A stretch of 38,218 nucleotides of DNA from assembly GCF_900103825.1 (NCBI RefSeq), contig NZ_FNIF01000033.1, forward strand, positions 1 to 38,218, in the 5' to 3' direction. The DNA is from Paenibacillus sp. yr247. GTDB taxonomy: Bacteria > Bacillota > Bacilli > Paenibacillales > NBRC-103111. This document shows positions 8,302-15,526 of this stretch, one piece after another. The notes below the pieces were generated by a model. It had not been told where the DNA came from. It saw nothing but the letters and a program-made list of their open reading frames with translations, and did no database searches. Position numbers and translations under genes: made by a program. Position 1 is the stretch's first letter; each line of letters begins with the position of its first letter.

Positions 8302-9174
8302 ATGGAAAAGAAACGGATTATTGTAACTGGCGGCAGCGGTAAAGCGGGCCAGTGGATCTTAAAGCATTTTGCCCAAAATAATTATGAAGTCATTAATTTG
8401 GACGTTAAGGCTCCGGCGGAGCCGATCTGTCAGACGATCATTACCGATCTAAACGATTTGGGGCAGGTGCATAATGCGCTATCGCCATATAGCTCTAGGA
8501 ATCGGCAAGAGGTGGCGGGTATTGTGCATTTTGCCGCTATCCCTCAAGCTTATACACACACGAATGAGGTGTGCTTCCGCAATAATGTCATGAGCACCTA
8601 CAATATTTTGGAGGCTGCTGCCAATCTGGGAATCGGGAAAGTCGTGCTTGCATCGAGCGAGTCGTCCTATGGCATTTGCTTTGCCAGCGAATTTTTCGAG
8701 CCGCAGTATATACCTATCGATGAAGCACATCCACAGTTACCAGAGGACAGTTATGGCTTGTCCAAGGTCGTGAACGAAGTAACAGCGCAAGCGTTCCACC
8801 GACGTACCGGCATGCAGGTGGTTAGCTTCCGTTTAGGCAATATTCTTGTGCCCGAGAGCTATGCACAGCTGAAAGCCAACTTCGATGATACGGAAGCGCG
8901 TTTGCGGATACTGTGGTCTTATATCGATGCAAGGGACGTTGCTTCTGCGTGTCTCAAAGCTATAGAAGTAGATGGGCTTGGCGCGGAGGCGTTAATTATT
9001 GCTGCGGATGATAGCTCTTCGAACCGGCTAACACGGGAATTAGTGGAGCAATACCTCCCCGGCGTAAAAGAAATTCGTACCCCGCTTGAGGGAAGAGCGT
9101 CTCTCATTGCCAACGCTAAGGCAAAAAGATTATTAGGCTGGGAGCCTCAATATAAGCTGATGGAGCAAGAGTAA
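8302..9174 (+). CDS. NAD-dependent epimerase/dehydratase (extended SDR)
   Basis: A 290-residue extended short-chain dehydrogenase. The nucleotide-binding TGGSGKAGQW is at 9-18, the NAD-contact HFAAIPQ around 75, and the catalytic YGLSK (YxxxK) near 150. The C-terminal part fits substrate-binding domains of sugar-nucleotide epimerase relatives. Length is normal for this family of small NAD(P)-dependent oxidoreductases. AAGGAGGG precedes the ATG. It is co-directional with the aldo/keto reductase 19 bp upstream, which suggests two redox steps on the same carbonyl or sugar substrate; the compound cannot be named. Confidence 0.85.
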   Translation: MEKKRIIVTGGSGKAGQWILKHFAQNNYEVINLDVKAPAEPICQTIITDLNDLGQVHNALSPYSSRNRQEVAGIVHFAAIPQAYTHTNEVCFRNNVMSTYNILEAAANLGIGKVVLASSESSYGICFASEFFEPQYIPIDEAHPQLPEDSYGLSKVVNEVTAQAFHRRTGMQVVSFRLGNILVPESYAQLKANFDDTEARLRILWSYIDARDVASACLKAIEVDGLGAEALIIAADDSSSNRLTRELVEQYLPGVKEIRTPLEGRASLIANAKAKRLLGWEPQYKLMEQE

Positions 9175-9190
9175 GGGGCTAAGGAGTTGA

Positions 9191-9231
9191 AAAAGGCGGC
9201 CAATCCTCTATGGGATTAGCCGCCTTTTTAT
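9191..9231 (+). terminator. Bidirectional intrinsic terminator
   Basis: GGCGGC CAATCC / GGGATTA GCCGCC stem with AAAA before and TTTTT after, between convergent genes ending at 9174 and 9251. It can serve both strands. Confidence 0.9.
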
Positions 9232-9250
9232 ATTTCCTGTTTGTGTCGGT

Positions 9251-10228
9251 TTACCAAGCGTAAGCTTCCGGAGCCGGTTTTCCGGGTCCAGGGAAAATCT
9301 CATCCAACTTTTTCAACGTATCTTCACTCAGCGTGACATCGGGAACGCGTAACGAATCTTGGAGCTGCTCAATTGTTCTCGGTCCGATAATTGGCGAGGT
9401 AACGGCCGAATTAGACAATACCCAGGCCAAGGCGACAACGTCTTCTTTTTCATCGATTTCCTTGCAGAGGGCTGAAAATTGTTCCAACTGGCTCCGATGC
9501 TTCTCAATCCGTTCAGCGGAACGCGCACTCCGGGCACCTGTACCTGCCAAGGCGTTGCGGCCTAGCAATCCACCGGCAAGAGGACTCCATGGAATGACAC
9601 CAAGACCGAGCTTTTCTGAAGCGGGAAGCACTTCAAGTTCCGGCAATCTGGCAAGTAGATTGTACATGTGCTGCTCAGAGACTAAGCCTAGGAAATGACG
9701 GGCTTTGGCCTCAGCTTGGGCACAGGCGATATGCCACCCAGCAAAGTTGCTGGAGCCGATATAGTCAACGGTTCCTTGGTTCACAACGGATTCAAATACA
9801 CCCCACAACTCATCCCAAGTTACGTTGCGGTCGACATGATGCATTTGATAAAGTTCTATATGGTCCGTCTGCAGTCTTTGCAGCGATGCTTCCAGATGAC
9901 GCCTGATTTTGTACGCTGATAATCCTCGTTCAGCATTCGGTCCATCATTAGGATCATTCATATCCCCATAGGCTTTCGTCGCAAGAATGACTTTCTCTCT
10001 ACGACCTCCGCCTTGTTTGAACCAGCGTCCAATAATTTCTTCTGTCCATCCTCTTTTTTCTACTCCGCCGTAGACGTTAGCTGTATCGAAAAAGTTGATT
10101 CCCGCGTCTAGTGCGGTATCCATAATTCTAAAAGCTTCTTTTTCCTCGGTCTCCGGTCCAAAATTCATCGTTCCTAAACATAACTGACTGACCTTCAATC
10201 CGGATTTCCCTAAATACGAATACTTCAT
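9251..10228 (-). CDS. Aldo/keto reductase
   Basis: A 325-residue aldo/keto reductase. MKYSYLGKSGLKVSQLCLGTMNFG opens the barrel, and the tetrad is seen as Asp and Tyr in FFDTANVYGG, Lys in LATKAYG and His in YQMHHVD. The cofactor loop IIGPRTIEQL is near residue 285. It is only distantly related to the aldo/keto reductase at 7311, so this is not a recent duplication. GGGAGGA lies seven bases before the ATG. A perfect palindrome sits about 30 bp upstream of the start codon and may be the operator for this gene. Substrate unknown. Confidence 0.9.
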   Translation of the reverse strand: MKYSYLGKSGLKVSQLCLGTMNFGPETEEKEAFRIMDTALDAGINFFDTANVYGGVEKRGWTEEIIGRWFKQGGGRREKVILATKAYGDMNDPNDGPNAERGLSAYKIRRHLEASLQRLQTDHIELYQMHHVDRNVTWDELWGVFESVVNQGTVDYIGSSNFAGWHIACAQAEAKARHFLGLVSEQHMYNLLARLPELEVLPASEKLGLGVIPWSPLAGGLLGRNALAGTGARSARSAERIEKHRSQLEQFSALCKEIDEKEDVVALAWVLSNSAVTSPIIGPRTIEQLQDSLRVPDVTLSEDTLKKLDEIFPGPGKPAPEAYAW

Positions 10229-10256
10229 GATTCATCCTCCCAACATTCCTCTTGAT

Positions 10257-10272
10257 TTTAGTAGATACTAAA
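10257..10272 (-). promoter_or_regulatory. Perfect 16-bp palindrome, candidate operator
   Basis: TTTAGTA GA TACTAAA is a perfect inverted repeat 29 bp upstream of the aldo/keto reductase start. Size and position fit the site of a dimeric repressor of the MarR/HxlR/TetR type. No regulator gene is adjacent, so the partner is unknown. Confidence 0.5.
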
Positions 10273-10534
10273 TTTTTTGAGTGTTTGTACGTGGTGACAT
10301 TTTATATTCTATAGAAGTTTCTATGTCATTAAAAGTAGTTAAATTTTTTTCAGTATATGAGTTATACGTAATCAGCTATAGTTAAAGTTATTAACTAACC
10401 TAGGATGAAAATCTTGTAATGGACATCTTGAATTCCAAGAATAGGGGATATATTTCAGGAAGTTAACATCGGAAGGGTAAGCAGGTCATAAATTGTAAGG
10501 CAAAAAATTCATTTTGAATCTACTTAGTTTATTA
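10273..10534. other. Non-coding AT-rich stretch
   Basis: No credible ORF or RNA gene is seen between the palindrome and the ywmB-like leader. It should hold promoters for both flanking genes, but no convincing -35/-10 pair stands out. Confidence 0.5.
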
Positions 10535-10535
10535 T

Positions 10536-10595
10536 TTACTAGATTTGGGCATCCTTTTACTAGAGTTGAAGATTCTAGTAAAGAGGTGCCTTTTT
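10536..10595 (+). promoter_or_regulatory. Attenuator-like leader overlapping the ywmB-like RBS
   Basis: A long stem (GGCATCCTTTTACTAGA with TCTAGTAAAGAGGTGCC) at 10548-10590 is followed by TTTTT, the form of an intrinsic terminator, yet it ends just seven bases before the ATG at 10598. Its 3' arm contains AAGAGGTG, the likely ribosome binding site. TTACTAGA occurs at 10536-10543 and 10557-10564, and both copies can pair with TCTAGTAA at 10574-10581, so two alternative folds are possible. It may also simply be the terminator of an unseen upstream transcript. Confidence 0.55.
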
Positions 10596-10597
10596 AA

Positions 10598-11350
10598 ATG
10601 CAGAAATTTTGGCTATTATCGATCATTTGTATTTCTATTACAGGCCTTATTTTTGGATGGGTTCGTCATGCCGATGCTCAAGGTGAACAAGAAGCTCTTC
10701 AGCTATTGAACACGGTGAAACCGTACATGATGAGTGAGAATCAAATAACCTTCAAATATACAGGCTATTACGGAACGTGCGGAGGTATAGATCAGGATAT
10801 GCTGCAAGTTGGGAAGAAGCTATCTCAAGCTTTTGGAATTCCTCAGGCTGAAGTGTTGAGCGAATCCAACTCACATCCGATCTATACAGCGAAAGCTGAG
10901 GTTGTATCGGGTGCAGTCGTTACCGTAACAGTTGCTAGTCCGCAAGGACAATCTGCCTGCTATGTCGTCTTGCGATTAGACACTTCTAACGAAACGGAAC
11001 AGGTTAACTTGGTTAAGTGGCAGGAGCAAACAAGCGAACAATTGAAGAAGCTAGGCATCCATGGCCAATGGAACGTTATGGTACAAGGTTATGTGCCCGA
11101 GCAAGAACAGTCTCGTCAAAATAGTTCGATAGAGCTGGTAAATACTATAGCTCTAGCTTTCAAAGGCAAAATCGTAGAAAGCTACAGGGATCAGAACACG
11201 GTTAGTCTGTCACTATCTGCGAGGGAGTTCCAATCTTCTGTTAAGAGTGGTGACCAAACGGTGAATCTGCAAGTTGCTTTGCATCAAGAATCTACGACAG
11301 GCATGTTGCGTCTAACAGTAGGCACTCCGATAATAACAATGGAATACTGA
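10598..11350 (+). CDS. YwmB-family TATA-box-binding-like exported protein
   Basis: A 250-residue protein resembling the YwmB family. A short N-terminal hydrophobic segment (FWLLSIICISITGLIFGW) ending at HADAQ suggests a signal peptide or anchor. The body is alpha/beta and carries ITFKYTGYYGTCGG near residue 47 and LKKLGIHGQWNVMVQGYV near 155. The family name is structural; its biological role is unknown. In Bacillus the relative lies next to cell-wall and sporulation genes, whereas here the gene stands alone, so this may be a second paralogue. The leader hides the RBS in a terminator-shaped hairpin (see the separate entry). Confidence 0.75.
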   Translation: MQKFWLLSIICISITGLIFGWVRHADAQGEQEALQLLNTVKPYMMSENQITFKYTGYYGTCGGIDQDMLQVGKKLSQAFGIPQAEVLSESNSHPIYTAKAEVVSGAVVTVTVASPQGQSACYVVLRLDTSNETEQVNLVKWQEQTSEQLKKLGIHGQWNVMVQGYVPEQEQSRQNSSIELVNTIALAFKGKIVESYRDQNTVSLSLSAREFQSSVKSGDQTVNLQVALHQESTTGMLRLTVGTPIITMEY

Positions 11351-11418
11351 AAATTTTAACATACAGTTTTCAAAACTAATTGTCTATCTCAGAAAGTAAA
11401 CGAGGAGGTGATCTTAAA

Positions 11419-11562
11419 ATGCTGAAGAAAAAAGCCAATCCAAAGAAGCCGATCCTTTCATCAAATAATCCCGTCATAATAAATAATCGTTATTGTTTCC
11501 TTATGTGGGCAAAAACGGGAAATAAACGGTATCTGAATATACTGCGAGGAGTGGGAATATGA
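11419..11562 (+). CDS. Small basic ORF of 47 residues
   Basis: ATG at 11419 is preceded by GAGGAGGTGATC, an almost perfect Shine-Dalgarno. The product is short and basic (MLKKKANPKKPILSSN at the start). No family is recognised. Its TGA overlaps the next ATG (ATGA at 11559-11562), so it may serve to couple translation of the following ORF. An earlier in-frame start at 11380 lacks an RBS. Confidence 0.5.
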   Translation: MLKKKANPKKPILSSNNPVIINNRYCFLMWAKTGNKRYLNILRGVGI

Positions 11563-11801
11563 CAACTATAACAAAGCCAATCATCCCTAGTATAATTGCA
11601 GAATCGATTGAAAACCTGCGAAGCGAGGGATGGGGAGATGACGATTTCCTTAACTTTCCACAATATGATGAAGAGTGTCCGGAAGCTCGCATTCTATTTC
11701 ACTTCTTTCGCAACAACCGCGTAACGTTTGCAGCAGCCATTATCAACAGTTATCTTGTTCATGAAGAAATGGAAACTAAAACAACAGCGGAATATACTTA
11801 G
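11559..11801 (+). CDS. Small acidic protein, 80 residues, interrupted 3' end
   Basis: MTTITKPIIPSIIAESIENL at the start and FFRNNRVTFAAAIINSYLVH in the middle vaguely recall small prophage proteins of the DUF1642 type; this is a weak resemblance. The last codons METKTTAEYT run across the left copy of a 25-bp direct repeat. The right copy at 14240 reads METKTTAE then TAA if translated in the matching frame, followed by a terminator, which looks like the original 3' end of this gene. It overlaps the upstream 47-residue ORF by ATGA, so the two are translationally coupled. Confidence 0.55.
   Translation: MTTITKPIIPSIIAESIENLRSEGWGDDDFLNFPQYDEECPEARILFHFFRNNRVTFAAAIINSYLVHEEMETKTTAEYT
11770..11794 (+). 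repeat. 25-bp direct repeat, left copy
   Basis: TGGAAACTAAAACAACAGC plus GGAATA; the right copy at 14240-14264 differs at one base (G to T at position 20). The copies flank a 2.4-kb block with yojF, bshB2 and an acyl-CoA dehydrogenase. Confidence 0.85.
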
Positions 11802-11857
11802 AAATTGGGTAATATTAATGAAATTAATCTTAAGAATATTAGGTATAGAGATTTTAA

Positions 11858-12001
11858 CCCTGTCCTTAGGAGAGGGTTATCCCGTTTGAATAATGGGCTA
11901 AAAGATGCTATTTTGTGATACGATTATGTAGCAATTAAAATTCTTTCAGAAAAGAGAGCCAAACGCGATGATCAAATTAATCAGGTCGAAAGTAGAAGCC
12001 G
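11858..12001 (+). promoter_or_regulatory. yojF promoter region, homologous to 4980-5123
   Basis: The leading hairpin AACCCTGTCC TTA GGAGAGGGTT is followed by TTGAAT, a 17-bp spacer and TATTTT, a plausible sigma-A promoter, then the AAGAGAG ribosome binding region before ATG 11968. The 45 bp from 11883 to 11927 are identical in the duplicate at 5005-5049, which marks the promoter as the best-conserved part. Confidence 0.65.
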
Positions 12002-12279
12002 AGCTTCAGGCCTTCGTCGGGACTGAGGCCTATATCCACAGCGAAGCGACTTCATTTGTCTTCGTTCGCAATTTTAAGGTCAAGGTTACACATGCCTTTA
12101 TAGCGGGGGAAGGCCCCTTTCGTGCCGCTCTCCGATTCGATGGGCATGGTTGGCTGCGAATGGAGGCGCTCACGCATTATGAGGTAGATGCGAACGGTCG
12201 TCTTTTGCTGGCCGGCTATGATGACAGAGGCCGGATGAATGTTGCACTGCACTTGGGAAAGGAGCCGTTTCCAGAATGA
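11968..12279 (+). CDS. yojF: YojF-family protein (DUF1806), partner of BshB2
   Basis: A 103-residue protein beginning MIKLIRSKVEAELQAFVG, with HGWLRMEALTHYEVDANGRLLLAGYDDRGR in the middle part (two stretches). In Bacillus the same small protein lies directly upstream of the BshB2 deacetylase (YojG), and here too the two genes overlap by ATGA at 12276-12279. The protein has no known catalytic motif; its role in bacillithiol synthesis or in assisting BshB2 is inferred from this linkage. Base composition turns clearly GC-richer from here on than in the 10-12 kb stretch. Confidence 0.85.
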   Translation: MIKLIRSKVEAELQAFVGTEAYIHSEATSFVFVRNFKVKVTHAFIAGEGPFRAALRFDGHGWLRMEALTHYEVDANGRLLLAGYDDRGRMNVALHLGKEPFPE

Positions 12280-12986
12280 ACAATATCGATAAAGTCCCAC
12301 CGAAAAAGCTCCTTGCGGTGTTTGCCCATCCTGACGACGAGTCGTTTATTTGCGGAGGTACCCTCGCCAAATACGCCAGCGAAGGGGTCGACATTACGCT
12401 GGTGAGCGCCACGCGGGGTGAGATGGGTCGACGCATGGGCAATCCACCCTATCTCAACCGGGAATCGATGGCGGCTGCCCGCGAAATGGAACTACGGCAA
12501 GCCTGTGAGAGCCTGGGCATCCGGCAGCTCCTATTTTTGGATATCCGCGACAAGACAGTTGAGTTTGCCGATGAGGATAGCCTGACAGCACGGATTGCGG
12601 CTCTCATCCACGAAGTGGATCCCGATGTCGTGCTTACATTTCACGAAAAGCTAGGTGGTCACCCAGATCATTGCGCAATTGGGAAAGTGACGACGGCCGC
12701 TTTTGGGCGAACAGGACATCGGGGCGCTCTATATTTCATTTCGTTCGGCGACGCGATGGAGCGTCCAGAGCGGTACGGGTATTCCCGTAAGGATGTCATC
12801 AAAATCGACGTGCATGCTCATCTGGAAGCAAAGCTCGCCTCGTTTCGGGCCCACCGCTGCCAGACTGAAATCGATGAATGGGTATGGCTGCCCGACCAAG
12901 AGGCGCTGGCGAGATTCGGCAGATATGAATACTTTTTGAAGGCGGATAGGGAGGCTCCGGCGCGGGTTCTCCATGATTTGTTTTAG
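12276..12986 (+). CDS. bshB2: Bacillithiol biosynthesis deacetylase BshB2
   Basis: A 236-residue LmbE/PIG-L-type zinc deacetylase. The metal motif AHPDDE is at 17-22 (His18, Asp20, Asp21), and the third ligand region HPDH is at 129-132. The fold removes the acetyl group from GlcNAc-malate to give GlcN-malate on the route to bacillithiol, the main low-molecular thiol of many Firmicutes. Pairing with YojF points to BshB2 rather than BshB1. The start overlaps the yojF stop (ATGA), so translation is coupled. It converges with the acyl-CoA dehydrogenase gene 13 bp away, with no clear terminator between them. Confidence 0.88.
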   Translation: MNNIDKVPPKKLLAVFAHPDDESFICGGTLAKYASEGVDITLVSATRGEMGRRMGNPPYLNRESMAAAREMELRQACESLGIRQLLFLDIRDKTVEFADEDSLTARIAALIHEVDPDVVLTFHEKLGGHPDHCAIGKVTTAAFGRTGHRGALYFISFGDAMERPERYGYSRKDVIKIDVHAHLEAKLASFRAHRCQTEIDEWVWLPDQEALARFGRYEYFLKADREAPARVLHDLF

Positions 12987-12999
12987 CGTCTCCCTCGGA

Positions 13000-14160
13000 T
13001 TATAAGGATGTCTCGGCTAAAGCAGCACTAGCCAAGGTATGAAGCACTGTACTATCCATTGGCGGATTATGCAGGCCTGCACGAACATCCCGGTAGTATC
13101 GTTCCAAGGGCCGCTTGCGGGACAAACTCGCGGCACCGACAATTCTCATCGCCAGGTCCACGATTTTGATGGCGTTGTTGGTGGCAACATACTTGGCTAA
13201 GCCGAGCTCCGGTTTCAACGCGGGTCGGTGTTCCTTCTCCCGATCCCAGCGATCCGCCGCCGCATAAAGGAGCACGCGCGCGGTTCGCAATTCGATTTCC
13301 ATCTCTCCGATCGACTGCTTGACGGAAGGGAGTGCTGCGATCGGTTCGTTCATATGGTTGGGTTGATAGGTGCGGGCAAATTCAATAGCATAATCACGTG
13401 CCGCCAAGGCAATGCCCATGTAACAGGCCGGAATATGCAGAAGCCAGCCGCCCCCGTCATCCAAGCCTTTTCCGGAGAGCCTCATATCTTTGTCCACAAA
13501 AACGCCATCCAACACCACATCGTGGCTTCCGGTCGCGCGCATCCCGAGTGTATCCCAGGTTTCCACCAAGGTCACCCGGTCCGTCCGGTGAATCAGGAAG
13601 TCGTCCGTACAGTCTTCATCCGGGATGTAAGCCGATACCACAAAACGATCGAGGATCGGTGAAAGCGTGCTAAACGTTTTGCGACCCGTAATCCGCCAAC
13701 CGCCGTCTGCAGGGACCGCCGTCGTTTCAGGCTTTCCGCCCCGGCTGGGACTGCCGGATGCTGCTTCGCTAGCGAAGGTATTGATCATTGTCCCGTCGCT
13801 CACGACGGAACGGCACAAATCAGCAAAAATAGCCTCGGGCCATTTCCGGGTTGTTCGGAGATGAAGGATCTGACCGATATGCCAGCCAACGGCCAATGCG
13901 GTCGATCCGTCCCCGTAAGCGAGTCTCTCCTGCAGCATGACGAGGGAGTAAAGCGAGAGTCCATTCCCGCCGAATTCTTGAGGGACCGTTAGCTTTAAGT
14001 ACCCGGCCTCGCGCAGGTCTGCGAAATTCTCAAAAGGAAACGATCCCTCTTGGTCATGCCGCGTGGCCCTACCCGCAAAATGGGCAGCCAGCTCCTCTGC
14101 TTTTCTGGCCCAAGCCCGCTCTTCCTCGCTGCGAATATATTGATCGATGACTCGATTCAT
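13000..14160 (-). CDS. Acyl-CoA dehydrogenase family flavoprotein
   Basis: A 386-residue protein with the full acyl-CoA dehydrogenase layout: helical N-terminal domain with LTVPQEFGGNGLSLYSLVML, a beta-domain with GWRITGRKTFSTLSPILDRFVV, LGMRATGSHDVVLDGVFV, and a helical C-terminal domain. It resembles the YdbM/DszC-like branch rather than classical beta-oxidation enzymes, and the usual catalytic glutamate region is replaced by GAASLSRKRPLERYYRD. It may be a flavin-dependent oxidase or monooxygenase, possibly in sulfur metabolism. AAGGAG sits about nine bases before ATG. Codon use is GC-rich like the bshB2 block, and the gene lies inside the 25-bp direct repeats. Confidence 0.85.
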   Translation of the reverse strand: MNRVIDQYIRSEEERAWARKAEELAAHFAGRATRHDQEGSFPFENFADLREAGYLKLTVPQEFGGNGLSLYSLVMLQERLAYGDGSTALAVGWHIGQILHLRTTRKWPEAIFADLCRSVVSDGTMINTFASEAASGSPSRGGKPETTAVPADGGWRITGRKTFSTLSPILDRFVVSAYIPDEDCTDDFLIHRTDRVTLVETWDTLGMRATGSHDVVLDGVFVDKDMRLSGKGLDDGGGWLLHIPACYMGIALAARDYAIEFARTYQPNHMNEPIAALPSVKQSIGEMEIELRTARVLLYAAADRWDREKEHRPALKPELGLAKYVATNNAIKIVDLAMRIVGAASLSRKRPLERYYRDVRAGLHNPPMDSTVLHTLASAALAETSL

Positions 14161-14239
14161 CCTTACACACTCCTTTCCTTAATTATTATATCAGCTGGCG
14201 TATAGCCGAGTACAAGTGCAGAATTTCAGCAGAGTATAT

Positions 14240-14264
14240 TGGAAACTAAAACAACAGCTGAATA
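14240..14264 (+). repeat. 25-bp direct repeat, right copy
   Basis: TGGAAACTAAAACAACAGC plus TGAATA. Read in the frame of the small ORF it encodes ETKTTAE followed by TAA, and a terminator hairpin follows at once. This looks like the original tail of the gene interrupted at 11794. Confidence 0.85.
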
Positions 14265-14274
14265 AGCCGAATAC

Positions 14275-14310
14275 CCACACTCACTAGGATGGTGTGGTTA
14301 TTATTTTTTT
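14275..14310 (+). terminator. Intrinsic terminator
   Basis: CCACAC (14275-14280) pairs with GTGTGG (14292-14297), followed by TTATTATTTTTTT. It probably belonged to the small ORF at 11559 before the block was inserted. Confidence 0.7.
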
Positions 14311-14621
14311 CATATAGTCGCGAATGGCAACAAGACGACAAAGTATTAGAAGGTAATACCTGTTTAAATAAAGAAATAATACATATCTAACGGACTGCTC
14401 GAGGATGATGTCAACGTATCCCGCGAAGTACCGGTAAAGATCAGGGCTGGGGGGCGATGTTTCCCCACTCGCTGACCGTTATCGCAGTTTTCCATACTAT
14501 CGCGACCGGGGAAGACAGGGCTTGTGACGATCTATATGCTGGCCGGCATGGCCTTCATTAAGCCAAGGCTTTTCGTTACGGCTTTCACCCGGTTTAACTC
14601 TCAAAGGACGGAGTGTTTAAC
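14311..14621. other. Intergenic region without a convincing gene
   Basis: An AT-rich first half changes to GC-rich sequence at about 14390. Reading frames there give short gene-like strings (for example GWGAMFPHSLTVIAVFHT) but no start, RBS or known domain, so it may be gene debris. The end carries GGACGGAG, the ribosome binding site of nat. Confidence 0.4.
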
Positions 14622-15395
14622 ATGCTCAGTAAAAATAGTCAAATTCAGACTTATCTGGAGCGCATCGGGTTTGAAGGTTCGCTCGATGGCAGCGCAAAGA
14701 CGCTGGCCGACCTGCAGGAGTGTCATCTGCACACGGTTCCGTACGAAAATTTGGACATTATGAACCGCATAGCCTTATCACTGGATCCTCAGGATGTATA
14801 TCTTAAGATTGTCGTGCGCCGGCGCGGCGGGTATTGCTTCGAGCTAAACGCTTTATTTGGCTGGCTGCTGCGGGAGCTTGGCTACCCGGTCACTGACTTG
14901 GTCGCTCGATTTTGGCGCGACGAGCCGAATACGCCACCGAAACGACGTCATCACGTGCTGAAGGTAGAAGCAGAAGGCGCGACTTACTTGTGTGATGTCG
15001 GAGTAGGCGGGATCGTTCCCCGCAGGCCGATTGCATGGATTGAAGGCCTTGAACAGCATCAAGGCGAAGAGTGCTATCATCTCGAGCGCGATCCCTATTA
15101 CGGCTGGGTGCTTTGCGAGCAGAAGAACAGGGAATGGAACCGCATTTACTCGTTCACGGAGGAGCCTCAGCTGCCGAAGGACTTCACCTTTGCGACCTTC
15201 TGGTGTGAGAATGCCCCTGATTCGATTTTTACCAAAGCCCCAATGGTTGCCATACGCACCCCGGAGGGACGGAATACAATTGCGGGCCGAGAGTTTCGCA
15301 TCTTTACCTCAGCGGGGGTAAGAACATTCACTCTGCAGACCCAAGAAGAGTATAAAGCGGCCTTGCAAGAGTATTTTGGTATTCATCTGGAGTGA
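14622..15395 (+). CDS. nat: Arylamine N-acetyltransferase
   Basis: A 257-residue NAT enzyme that moves acetyl from acetyl-CoA to arylamines and hydrazines. The Cys-His-Asp triad is complete: Cys72 in RRGGYCFELN, His111 in RRHHVLKV and Asp125 in CDVGVGG. The N-terminal QECHLHTVPYENLDIM is typical. ATG 14622 is chosen because GGACGGAG ends eight bases before it; a GTG nine bases earlier would sit on the RBS. The gene is GC-rich and stands alone. A role in detoxification or in a secondary-metabolite pathway is possible, but nothing nearby decides between them. Confidence 0.92.
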   Translation: MLSKNSQIQTYLERIGFEGSLDGSAKTLADLQECHLHTVPYENLDIMNRIALSLDPQDVYLKIVVRRRGGYCFELNALFGWLLRELGYPVTDLVARFWRDEPNTPPKRRHHVLKVEAEGATYLCDVGVGGIVPRRPIAWIEGLEQHQGEECYHLERDPYYGWVLCEQKNREWNRIYSFTEEPQLPKDFTFATFWCENAPDSIFTKAPMVAIRTPEGRNTIAGREFRIFTSAGVRTFTLQTQEEYKAALQEYFGIHLE

Positions 15396-15526
15396 GACCA
15401 CGCGTCCCCATATCTCCGAGATTAATTAACTGTTAGTTTCGATCGTTCTTTTTTAGAAAATTAATTTAACTTTAATGGGAGTTTAATTTTACTATGTTAT
15501 GTTGGTTAAAAAGAGGAGGGTACAAC

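Noticed and set aside
11770..14264. Classical insertion sequence or transposon
   Set aside because: No transposase, resolvase or terminal inverted repeats were seen; only the direct repeats and composition suggest movement.
14524..14763. Plus-strand ORF before and overlapping nat
   Set aside because: It runs into nat in another frame and has no RBS; nat has clear motifs and an RBS at 14622.
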